A stretch of DNA of 46,812 nt, taken from contig CAJFUH010000207.1 of NCBI GenBank assembly GCA_904420155.1, positions 1 to 46,812 on the forward strand, in the 5' to 3' direction. The position numbers and the translations under genes are program-made. Source of the stretch: an uncultured Clostridia bacterium (GTDB taxonomy: Bacteria; Bacillota; Clostridia; Oscillospirales; Acutalibacteraceae). A model generated the notes under the pieces. The model was not told the DNA's origin and ran no database searches. It saw only the letters and a program-made list of their open reading frames with translations. Below are positions 1-6,455 of this stretch, piece by piece. Position 1 is the first letter of the stretch. Every line of letters begins with the position of its first letter.

Positions 1-181
1 AATCGGTATATACACGGGCGTCCGGCGTTCCAAATGTTTTTGCAGCTTTTATAGCGCGTTCTTCAATGATATCGCAGAAGGCCACCATTTCTACATCCTC
101 TAGCTTGCTGAGGGCCGGCATATGTTTGCTGTTGGCGATCCCTCCGCAGCCGATGATTCCGATTTTTACAACCTGATCCAT
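1..181 (-). CDS. Gfo/Idh/MocA-family oxidoreductase, N-terminal part (runs off the window)
   Basis: The visible 60 residues start MDQVVKIGIIGCGGIANSKH and continue with an AFCD segment ending the second beta strand. This is the N-terminal Rossmann fold of Gfo/Idh/MocA dehydrogenases, which oxidise sugars or inositols with NAD(P). The GxGGIA nucleotide-binding loop is at residues 11-16. The ATG at 181 is preceded at good spacing by a strong AGGAGG. The rest of the gene lies beyond base 1, so the substrate cannot be inferred. The LacI-family gene immediately upstream on the same strand suggests a sugar- or polyol-responsive operon. I see no convincing terminator in the roughly 200 bases between the two genes, so co-transcription is possible. 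Confidence 0.85.
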   Translation of the reverse strand, partial: MDQVVKIGIIGCGGIANSKHMPALSKLEDVEMVAFCDIIEERAIKAAKTFGTPDARVYTD

Positions 182-383
182 ATACAAATCCTCCTATATA
201 AATAATTCGTTATTGATTTTCGTCTTTTGTCAGATGATTGTCGTTTTCTCGCATTTTCCCATAGTGCAAAGATACCTTCCCTTTTCGCTGGGAACAAAAT
301 CCAAACAGAACGGGAAAAAGACCTGAATGCTTGGAAGCTTATTTTTATAGTCCAGTACTCTTCTAGCTTCTGTGAAGCCCTTT

Positions 384-1382
384 TTATATCTTTCGATCGT
401 GAGTACTTTGCCGAAAGATCAACTGATGCGGCAAGATTACCAGTGGATTTTCGGTATGGATATCCTCGATTTTTTGAAGCAGCAGCTTCATAGCTTGTTC
501 CCCCATTTGCCGTCTTGGCTGTGATACCGTACTGAGCGAGGGAGTAATCATCTTCGCCAAACTAATATTATCAAAACCAAATACATCCACATCTTTTCCT
601 GGGCATTTTCCTTGGGCGTACAGTTCTTTTATCACGCCGGCCGCCAGGACATCTGAAATAGCAAAAATCGCTGTAGGCGGATCCGGCAACTTCATCAGTT
701 TTTTGGTTGCAGAAACGCCCGCTTGGAAAGTGTATTCTGTCTCTACACAATAGGATGGCATATAACGGCAATGATAGGTTTTTAACGCATCTCGATAACC
801 CTGTGACCGCTGTCTTCCAGAAAACACGGTGTTGTTGCTGATCAACGCAATTTTTTGATGGCCCAACTGAATGAGATATTCCACCGCCTGAAATCCCGCC
901 TGATAATTGTCTATAGTTACCGCAGGGAGCAACGCCCCATCTGTATACTCGCAGCACAGTACCAAAGGCTTGACCCGGGCAATCTCCGTCAATTCTTTGG
1001 ACGAGAGCTGCGAACTAAGCAGAATAATGCCGTCCACACTGCGGTTATACAACATAGCAATCAATTCTTTTTCCGTCTCCTTTTGGGAATACGTGGCGGA
1101 TATCAGCACCTGATAGCCTTCTTTCCTAGCTACATTTTCCATTCCCCGGATGACAGAGGAGTAAAATTGATTGGACAGGGTGGGAATCAATACCAAAATT
1201 TTACGGGTAGATTTTATTCTTAAATTTCGTCCTAATACATTAGGGGTATATCCCATCCGTTTAACAACCTCCAGAACATGCGTCCTGGTTTCGGGGGAAA
1301 CATTATCCTCCCCATTGAGTACACGGGAAATAGTAGCAACAGATACCCCGGCTTGTTTTGCCACTTGTTTAATCGTTGGAAT
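384..1382 (-). CDS. LacI/GalR-family transcriptional repressor
   Basis: The protein has an N-terminal LacI helix-turn-helix (AKQAGVSVATISRVLNG) and hinge (YTPNVLGRNL), followed by a periplasmic-binding-protein-like effector domain containing VDGIILLSS and VFGFDNISLAKMITPSLSTV. Length is about 330 residues, typical of the family. The first conventional start is a GTG at 1364, but it lacks a ribosome binding site and would cut off helix 1. The in-frame ATT at 1382 gives [I/M]PTIKQVAKQAGVS, the canonical LacI N terminus, with AAGGGGG eight bases upstream. I therefore place the start at this ATT, as inference. The gene probably represses itself and the downstream oxidoreductase operon in response to a sugar. 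The ligand is unknown. Confidence 0.9.
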   Translation of the reverse strand: MPTIKQVAKQAGVSVATISRVLNGEDNVSPETRTHVLEVVKRMGYTPNVLGRNLRIKSTRKILVLIPTLSNQFYSSVIRGMENVARKEGYQVLISATYSQKETEKELIAMLYNRSVDGIILLSSQLSSKELTEIARVKPLVLCCEYTDGALLPAVTIDNYQAGFQAVEYLIQLGHQKIALISNNTVFSGRQRSQGYRDALKTYHCRYMPSYCVETEYTFQAGVSATKKLMKLPDPPTAIFAISDVLAAGVIKELYAQGKCPGKDVDVFGFDNISLAKMITPSLSTVSQPRRQMGEQAMKLLLQKIEDIHTENPLVILPHQLIFRQSTHDRKI

Positions 1383-1398
1383 TCCTATCGCCCCCTTA

Positions 1399-1446
1399 TG
1401 TAAACGATTACATTCGTTATTATATCCCTTTTTCTGAAAAATGCAA
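1399..1446 (-). promoter_or_regulatory. Promoter and autoregulatory operator of the LacI-family gene
   Basis: Read on the minus strand there is a TTGCAT (1441-1446), a 16-base spacer and a perfect TATAAT (1419-1424). Transcription should start near 1412. The sequence TGTAATCGTTTACA (1399-1412) is an imperfect palindrome of the LacI/GalR operator type and lies at the predicted start site, between promoter and ribosome binding site. A repressor bound there would block its own transcription. Confidence 0.75.
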
Positions 1447-1572
1447 GCCCTTTTTTATTTTTATAATCATTCAAAATCTTATGCTGCAATCATAATCCAT
1501 TTTATGGTATTAAGGCAGTGGCTAATCTTTCCTTGGCCATATATTTTTATATCTCAATTTTATTGAATTGCC

Positions 1573-1657
1573 CAAAAAGAAAGGGAGTGGACGTTTACGG
1601 TCCCTCCCTACAAGTCCTGATAAAGAGGCTGTTATCTTGATCGATAACAGCCTCTCT
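1573..1657 (-). terminator. Two tandem hairpins ending the Spo0A-like operon
   Basis: Directly after the stop codon at 1661 lies a perfect 13-bp stem (arms 1624-1636 and 1643-1655, 6-base loop). It is followed on the plus strand by CTTTTTT, so it may also stop plus-strand transcription. A second hairpin (1582-1609, AGGGAG arms) is followed on the minus strand by TTCTTTTT (1573-1581). This second one is the better intrinsic terminator for the minus-strand gene. Confidence 0.75.
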
Positions 1658-1660
1658 TTT

Positions 1661-2458
1661 TTAGTCTATGATTTCCTTCCCCTTCATTCTGATATATTCC
1701 GCTAACTTAGAAATCATTTTATAATTGCTCATCTTTTCTTCTTTTATCCCAGGGCGGGGGAAAAAGATTTCTTGATATTCTTCTGTATCGGTGGGGATCT
1801 GCTTGATGATATTCCTTAAATTGGATTCTACACAGCTCCAGGTAGTATTGTACTTGACGGCGATTTCTTCATACATTTCCATTGCAGAATAAACGGTACT
1901 GGAATGTCCAATTCGCAAATAAAGGGCGTCAATGAAATAATGATAGCCTACTTTATAGATGGGTACTCCCAACCTGCTGACCGTTGTTTGAATGAGAAAG
2001 ATCCATTTTTCATAATGCCGGCGGCTTTGTTCATACATCTCTTCCTGCAACTCCTGAATCTTTTGTCCCAGTTCCCGGCAGCTCACCGGTTCTATAATAC
2101 AATATCTCACTCCCAGGCGAAAAGCCTCGCTTGCTTCAATCCTCTGATCCTCCTTCGTCAAAAGTACTACCGTAGGATTTTTTCTGGGTGGATTTTGCGC
2201 CAACTGACGTAACACTTCTATGCTATCTAATTTTTCCATACCCAGCCCCAGGATCACAAGGTCAGGACTCTTTTGATAAATCTGTTTTAAAAGCTGCGGC
2301 TCGTCTAAACTCCCCTCCTGAAGGACAATCTCTGTCTTCTCTTTTAACTCTTCCGATAATTTCTGTACGATTTTGGGATGGTTAACAGCAATCATAACAG
2401 TCATGGGATGATTTTTCATAGACAAAAAATTTCCCCTTTCATCTTTTTTCAGCCTCAT
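1661..2458 (-). CDS. Spo0A-like regulator with a degenerate receiver domain
   Basis: The C-terminal part (about residues 150-235) has the Spo0A effector layout: a VPIYKVGYHYFIDAL helix pair, the AVKYNTTWSCVESNLRN recognition region and a final amphipathic segment. The N-terminal part (about 20-140) folds like a response-regulator receiver, but key residues are missing. The phospho-acceptor Asp in the usual DLVLDIxMP strand is Gly (DLVILGLGM), the acidic pocket after strand 1 is VNH, and the conserved Lys of the KP motif is Glu (CIIEPVS). It is therefore probably a phosphorylation-independent DNA-binding paralogue rather than the sporulation master regulator. The start is uncertain: ATG at 2458, or an internal TTG/ATG about 12-14 codons later nearer an AAAGGGGAAA. 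It follows the small upstream gene by 3 bases. Confidence 0.8.
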   Translation of the reverse strand: MRLKKDERGNFLSMKNHPMTVMIAVNHPKIVQKLSEELKEKTEIVLQEGSLDEPQLLKQIYQKSPDLVILGLGMEKLDSIEVLRQLAQNPPRKNPTVVLLTKEDQRIEASEAFRLGVRYCIIEPVSCRELGQKIQELQEEMYEQSRRHYEKWIFLIQTTVSRLGVPIYKVGYHYFIDALYLRIGHSSTVYSAMEMYEEIAVKYNTTWSCVESNLRNIIKQIPTDTEEYQEIFFPRPGIKEEKMSNYKMISKLAEYIRMKGKEIID

Positions 2459-2461
2459 CCA

Positions 2462-2761
2462 TCATTCAAGCCTTTGAATCTGCTCTCCGAAAAGATCTGC
2501 TACGATATCTTTCCAATTATCCACTCTCACAGAATTTTCATATAAGTACGTGATAATATCACAAATATATTTTTTAGAATGTGAAAGATGAGAAATCGAT
2601 TCTACAATATTTTCCCGTTCCGACAGATAGATTATTTCAATGCCAAACCATTTTTCAGGAAACTCTTTTATTTCTATTAAGTTATATAAAATAGAGGATC
2701 TCTCCTGCAAAGGAACAATTTCTGAAAAATTCTTGATAAATTGGTTACATATGGTTTTCAT
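2462..2761 (-). CDS. Small protein of unknown function, co-transcribed with the Spo0A-like gene
   Basis: About 99 residues starting MKTICNQFIK. I do not recognise a family. The sequence looks soluble and helical, with a KFFxEI-like N-terminal segment and a C-terminal DNWKDIVADLFGEQ helix, without membrane segments or Cys clusters. The start at 2761 has AGGAGG four bases upstream. An earlier ATG at 2809 lies only about 6 bases from the predicted transcription start, so it is unlikely. Only 3 bases separate its stop from the Spo0A-like gene, so the two are almost certainly one operon and may act together. A binding partner or modulator role is speculation. Confidence 0.7.
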   Translation of the reverse strand: MKTICNQFIKNFSEIVPLQERSSILYNLIEIKEFPEKWFGIEIIYLSERENIVESISHLSHSKKYICDIITYLYENSVRVDNWKDIVADLFGEQIQRLE

Positions 2762-2821
2762 ACATCCTCCTAATTTGTAATTATTTTCCATTTTTTCCAT
2801 TAATATCAATATTCTTGTTCA

Positions 2822-2850
2822 ATTATAATCAATATTTCGATCTTTTTCAA
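2822..2850 (-). promoter_or_regulatory. Promoter of the small protein/Spo0A-like operon
   Basis: On the minus strand TTGAAA (2845-2850), a 17-base spacer and a perfect TATAAT (2822-2827) form a strong sigma-A-type promoter, with transcription starting near 2815. Confidence 0.8.
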
Positions 2851-3146
2851 CAAAAAATAAACGAGGATTTTCGAAAAAGAAAAATATATGAGATTTTTTC
2901 ACATTTCTTATCTTTATTCTTTGATTTCTATTTATTAATTATATGCTGCTATATTTTAGAAATCAATAATTGTAAATTTCCTTTGAAAAACCCTATGTAA
3001 TTTTTTAGTTTTAGTTCTAATCTCTAGAAATTTATTTTAACTTTAATAATTATTATTAAAGATATATTAATTTTATAAAATCATATATGTGAATTATTTT
3101 CACATATATGATTTTAGTTGGATATGTTTGCGATCTTTTTTATAAT
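2851..3146. other. Very AT-rich gene-free stretch
   Basis: Between the promoter of the Spo0A-like operon and the leuB terminator there is about 300 bases of extremely AT-rich DNA. The plus-strand open frame here is Phe/Ile/Lys-rich with no family resemblance or ribosome binding site, and I do not call it a gene. The only structured element seen is the palindrome at 3081-3111, listed separately. Confidence 0.6.
3081..3111. repeat. Perfect 13-bp inverted repeat
   Basis: The arms TCATATATGTGAA and TTCACATATATGA are separated by 5 bases. There is no T tract on either side typical of a terminator. It could be an operator or a cruciform; the role is unknown. Confidence 0.6.
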
Positions 3147-3186
3147 CAAAAAACGGCTGAACCCTGCAACAATCGAGTCCAGCCGT
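3147..3186 (-). terminator. Intrinsic terminator of leuB
   Basis: The arms ACGGCTG (3153-3159) and CAGCCGT (3180-3186) are followed on the minus strand by a run of T. It lies 30 bases after the leuB stop codon. Confidence 0.75.
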
Positions 3187-3214
3187 CAGTTTTTCCTTTA
3201 ATTTTATCTCTTTA

Positions 3215-4291
3215 TTATCCTTGCAGCTGCGCGCAAACCAAATCGCCCATCTCTGCACAAGACACCTTTTTCGTTCCATCTGTGTATATATCCGGGGTAC
3301 GATAGGTCTTAAGCACTTCATTTACCGCTTTTTCGATGTCATCCGCCGCTTCATCCTGATCCAGAGAATAACGCAACATCATCGCCACAGAAAGAATGGT
3401 AGCCAAGGGATTTGCGATCCCTTGCCCTGCAATATCCGGTGCGGAACCATGGATAGGCTCATACAATCCCAGTTTTCCTTCTCCCAAACTAGCGGAAGCC
3501 AACATCCCAATGGAACCGCTGATCATAGACGCTTCATCGGATAAGATATCTCCAAAAATATTAGAGGTGACGATCACATCAAATTGTTTCGGATTGCGCA
3601 CCAACTGCATAGCGCAATTATCCACATAAAGATGATTTAGTTCGACCTCAGGAAATTCTTTGGATACCTTGATAACGGTTTCTCTCCATAACCGAGAAGA
3701 TTCCAACACATTCGCCTTATCCACGCTGCATAACTTTTTCCCGCGCTTCATAGCCATACGGAAAGCCACGCGGGCAATCCGTTCTACCTCAGCAACTGTA
3801 TACATTTCTGTATCATAAGCGGCGGGGACCCCATCTTTTTCTTTCCTTCCACGCTCTCCAAAGTAAATGCCGCCTGTGAGTTCGCGCACCACCAAAATAT
3901 CCATAGCCTCTCCAATAATCTCCGCTTTCAACGGAGAGGCTTCCCGCAAAGGCTCAAAAATAACTGCTGGGCGCAAATTAGCAAACAGGCCCAATGCCCC
4001 GCGAATCCCTAAAAGGCCCGCTTCCGGGCGATTATTGCCAGGTTGGTTTTCCCACTTTGGGCCTCCTACTGCGCCAAGTAAGACGGCATCGGAAGCTTTG
4101 CATTTGGCTACCGTTTCTTCCGGTAAGGGAACTCCTGTTTTATCGATGGCGATTCCCCCCAAATAAGCATCTTCATATTGAATGGAAAATTGATGTTTCT
4201 CTGCTACTTTATCAAGAACTTTGACCGCTTCATTTACAATTTCCGGACCGATTCCGTCGCCTTTCAGTAAGGTAATTTTGTATTCCTTCAT
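3215..4291 (-). CDS. leuB: 3-isopropylmalate dehydrogenase
   Basis: The enzyme oxidises and decarboxylates 3-isopropylmalate with NAD+ in leucine synthesis, in the cytoplasm. The 358-residue length is normal for LeuB. Family signatures include the N-terminal LLKGDGIGPEI, the substrate loop with RPEAGLLGIRGALGLFANLRPA, ELTGGIYFG, the metal and substrate residues in SVDKANVLESSRLWR and NIFGDILSDEASMI, and the NAD-binding EPIHGSAPDIAGQGIANP. These favour LeuB over isocitrate or tartrate dehydrogenase. The start ATG at 4291 gives MKEYKITLLKGDG, as expected. No leuA, leuC or leuD is present on either side, so leuB is detached from the rest of the pathway here. I see no T-box or leucine leader upstream. 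Confidence 0.95.
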   Translation of the reverse strand: MKEYKITLLKGDGIGPEIVNEAVKVLDKVAEKHQFSIQYEDAYLGGIAIDKTGVPLPEETVAKCKASDAVLLGAVGGPKWENQPGNNRPEAGLLGIRGALGLFANLRPAVIFEPLREASPLKAEIIGEAMDILVVRELTGGIYFGERGRKEKDGVPAAYDTEMYTVAEVERIARVAFRMAMKRGKKLCSVDKANVLESSRLWRETVIKVSKEFPEVELNHLYVDNCAMQLVRNPKQFDVIVTSNIFGDILSDEASMISGSIGMLASASLGEGKLGLYEPIHGSAPDIAGQGIANPLATILSVAMMLRYSLDQDEAADDIEKAVNEVLKTYRTPDIYTDGTKKVSCAEMGDLVCAQLQG

Positions 4292-4423
4292 ATCCTTCAG
4301 TCTCCTTATCTCACTAGATAAGCGGATTATTTTCCGCCATCCGTTCTCATAATGTTTTTATTATGTCATATTTTGCCCCATAAGAATGTAAATTCAGATA
4401 CAATTTTAAAAATATCCCTCTTC

Positions 4424-5125
4424 TTATTTTTCATGACGTCCATATGCCCGGTCGGCGGCTTCCCGGGCGAGATTAATGATATATTCACTTTGGGGATCTT
4501 TCTCCCCATCTTGATCCATGGGAATTTTCGCATACACTTCAGCTACATTGTCTCTCATCCAGAGACCCGGCGTAATGCGGATGGAATATCCGCAACCATT
4601 TCCCACCATCCAGTCATAAAAACTCGCCCGAGGAATTCCATAAGCAGCCAACAACGTCATGATCGTTCCTCCATGTGTGACAATAACCGCTTCTGTCGTA
4701 CCCGTGCGCATCATACCTTCCACCAGTTTTTCAAAGGTAAAACACACGCGATAAGTAAAATCCTTTCCGCTTTCCCCTCCCGGAGGCGTAGTCTGCTGCC
4801 CCTCTTCCAGCCAGGTGAGAAAACGCGTATCCTGATTCAGCTCTTCAGCTGTCTTCCCCTCCCATTGGCCAAAATCACATTCTGCCAGTCCTGGGACCGC
4901 AATAGGCGTAATGTCCGGATAGAGAATATTGCAGGTCTGTACACAGCGTTTCAGGGGACTGGTATAAAATACCGCCGCACCCGGATAGCGATAGTGCTGG
5001 GAAAGCTGCTGTAATTGCCCGATTCCTTCTTGCGACAACGGAAGATCTGTAGAACCAATATATTGCCCTTTCTGGTTAGCTTCTGTCATACCGTGACGAA
5101 TTAGATGAATTTGGTAAGATTTCAT
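4424..5125 (-). CDS. Histidine phosphatase family protein (phosphoglycerate mutase-like)
   Basis: The phospho-acceptor motif LIRHGMTEAN is near residues 6-15, followed by the GSTDLPLS segment, the SPLKRCVQT arginine motif, a conserved EC..GQWEGK segment and a C-terminal VTHGGT containing the second catalytic His. This is branch 1 of the histidine phosphatase superfamily. The 233-residue size resembles CobC/PhoE/GpmB-type broad phosphatases, and the true substrate cannot be read from the sequence. The start at 5125 is chosen because AGGAGG lies 7-9 bases upstream; an ATG at 5158 has none. It may be transcribed together with leuB, 130 bases downstream. Confidence 0.9.
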   Translation of the reverse strand: MKSYQIHLIRHGMTEANQKGQYIGSTDLPLSQEGIGQLQQLSQHYRYPGAAVFYTSPLKRCVQTCNILYPDITPIAVPGLAECDFGQWEGKTAEELNQDTRFLTWLEEGQQTTPPGGESGKDFTYRVCFTFEKLVEGMMRTGTTEAVIVTHGGTIMTLLAAYGIPRASFYDWMVGNGCGYSIRITPGLWMRDNVAEVYAKIPMDQDGEKDPQSEYIINLAREAADRAYGRHEK

Positions 5126-5365
5126 AATATTTCCTCCTAAGCTCCGGCAAATTATCAAGGGCCGTTACCTTTACAAATGGTTTTAAATATAATATACTTT
5201 ACTTATCGTTTACACACAGAAAAGTGTGTTTTTTTGTGCGTAAAAATAAAAAATTACTGCCTATCGTTTCTGAGAAAAAACAGGAAAAATTGGGTTCTTT
5301 CAACTTGTAGAAAAACCTGTTATAGAAAGAAAAAGTACACAAAAGGAAGCCGGAAAGTTTTCGCC

Positions 5366-5521
5366 CGCCTTTTGAAAAAGGCGACGGATTCCAAAGGCAG
5401 CGCCTTTGGTCGCTCCCCGCAGGGAGCGAAATCCCTGATACTACTTCCCAGGCTCAGGAGGGGAAAACAAGCAATCCGGTGGATTGTTTGGCCGTGGGGA
5501 ACCCTAGAGAGGGGTTCCCAC
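5366..5521. repeat. Array of five consecutive hairpins in an intergenic region (dispersed element or structured RNA)
   Basis: The gene-free stretch 5126-5683 is AT-rich at its edges but holds a GC-rich core of near-perfect inverted repeats. They are 5366-5383 (8-bp arms CGCCTTTT, 2-base loop), 5391-5409 (8-bp arms CCAAAGGC), 5410-5429 (8-bp arms TCGCTCCC, 4-base loop), 5472-5486 (6-bp arms CAATCC) and 5494-5521 (about 11 bp with one bulge, GTGGGGAACCC type). Reading frames exist on both strands across it, but their composition follows the palindromes and they lack ribosome binding sites. I therefore call it non-coding. The layout resembles REP/BIME-like or MITE-like repeats or a multi-stem RNA. 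Confidence 0.65.
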
Positions 5522-5683
5522 CGTCTCCCGACGTGTACAATTCTCTTTTTGACAGCCTGCAAGAAAACTTGATTTCTTTTTGTTAAAAATATTCCTTACT
5601 TATTTCCTGACGGTTAATCTTCCTTTGTCATTTTGAATCTCGGGATAAGGAAAGCTAGTTAGTTAAAAACGGAGGGTCAAACG

Positions 5684-6391
5684 ATGAACAATAACTTTCC
5701 TAGAATTATTACATTGTTGCGGAAAGAACGGGGGTTAAGCCAAAAACAAGCGGCCAGCGATCTCCAAATCTCACAGGCGCTTTTATCCCATTATGAGAAG
5801 GGCATTCGGGAATGCGGGCTTGATTTTGTGGTAAAAGTTGCAGACTATTATGGAGTATCCTGCGATTATCTCTTAGGGCGCACCCCGGATCGCACAGGGG
5901 CCACTCTGACTGTAGAGGATATTCCAGACCCTGAATCGGCCGGAAAGGATAACACGTACCGGGGGAGTTTGCTGCCTACACTCAACAAAAAATTGATTGC
6001 CAATTCCCTGAATATTATTTTTGACTTATTGCAAAAAACCAACAACAAAGGGCTTACCACCGAGGTTTCTTCCTATTTAATGACTTCCGTATATAAGATG
6101 TTCCGGGTTCTCTATTCCGCCAATCCTAAAAATCCACAGGGACTGTTCGCGGCACCGGAACAAACACAGCGAGGCTTGTCTTCCGCTGCCCAGTGCATTG
6201 CAGAAGCCAACGCCATCTGTATCGCGTCGGGCAATTCTACTGGAGATGAATGGGAAGGGTTAGACAAAGAACACGCCGTACCTCTTTCTCCAGAACTTCT
6301 TTCTCAGCAATATCCCTTATTCGCATCTTCTTTGTATAATCTGATTCAAAATACGGAATCCAAAATGGGAGTAAAGAAAAGCGACAGATAG
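5684..6391 (+). CDS. XRE-family helix-turn-helix regulator
   Basis: Residues 8-66 form a Cro/CI-type helix-turn-helix (LRKERGLSQKQAASDLQISQALLSHYEKG, then DYYGVSCDYLLGRT), common in Firmicute regulators. The remaining 170 residues have no family I recognise. They are helical and include a stretch from INSLNIIFDLLQKTNN to about residue 150 that could mediate oligomerisation or ligand binding. The ATG has GGAGG nine bases upstream. The gene is alone on the plus strand, diverges from the histidine phosphatase and converges with the PASTA pseudokinase. Its targets are unknown. Confidence 0.85.
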   Translation: MNNNFPRIITLLRKERGLSQKQAASDLQISQALLSHYEKGIRECGLDFVVKVADYYGVSCDYLLGRTPDRTGATLTVEDIPDPESAGKDNTYRGSLLPTLNKKLIANSLNIIFDLLQKTNNKGLTTEVSSYLMTSVYKMFRVLYSANPKNPQGLFAAPEQTQRGLSSAAQCIAEANAICIASGNSTGDEWEGLDKEHAVPLSPELLSQQYPLFASSLYNLIQNTESKMGVKKSDR

Positions 6392-6407
6392 CTAATCTCC
6401 CCTTCTT

Positions 6408-6452
6408 TTAAAAGGACAGCCTTTCGCATCTAGCGCGAAAGGCTGTCCTTTT
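6408..6452. terminator. Bidirectional terminator between the XRE gene and the PASTA pseudokinase gene
   Basis: The arms AAAAGGACAGCCTTTCGC and GCGAAAGGCTGTCCTTTT give a long stem with a 6-7-base loop, and A/T runs flank it on both sides. It serves the plus-strand gene ending at 6391 and the minus-strand gene ending at 6456. Confidence 0.9.
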
Positions 6453-6455
6453 ATG

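Noticed and set aside
2815..3000. 61-residue plus-strand open frame rich in Phe and Ile
   Set aside because: It is AT-rich, has no ribosome binding site and overlaps the promoter of the opposite-strand operon. I treat it as chance.
4292..4423. T-box or leucine-responsive leader before leuB
   Set aside because: Only about 130 bases lie between the genes, and no T-box core or leucine-rich leader frame was found on the minus strand.
5177..5572. Open frames on both strands (131 and 80 residues) across the hairpin array
   Set aside because: Their sequence is dictated by inverted repeats, they lack ribosome binding sites and resemble no protein family, so a non-coding element is a better explanation.
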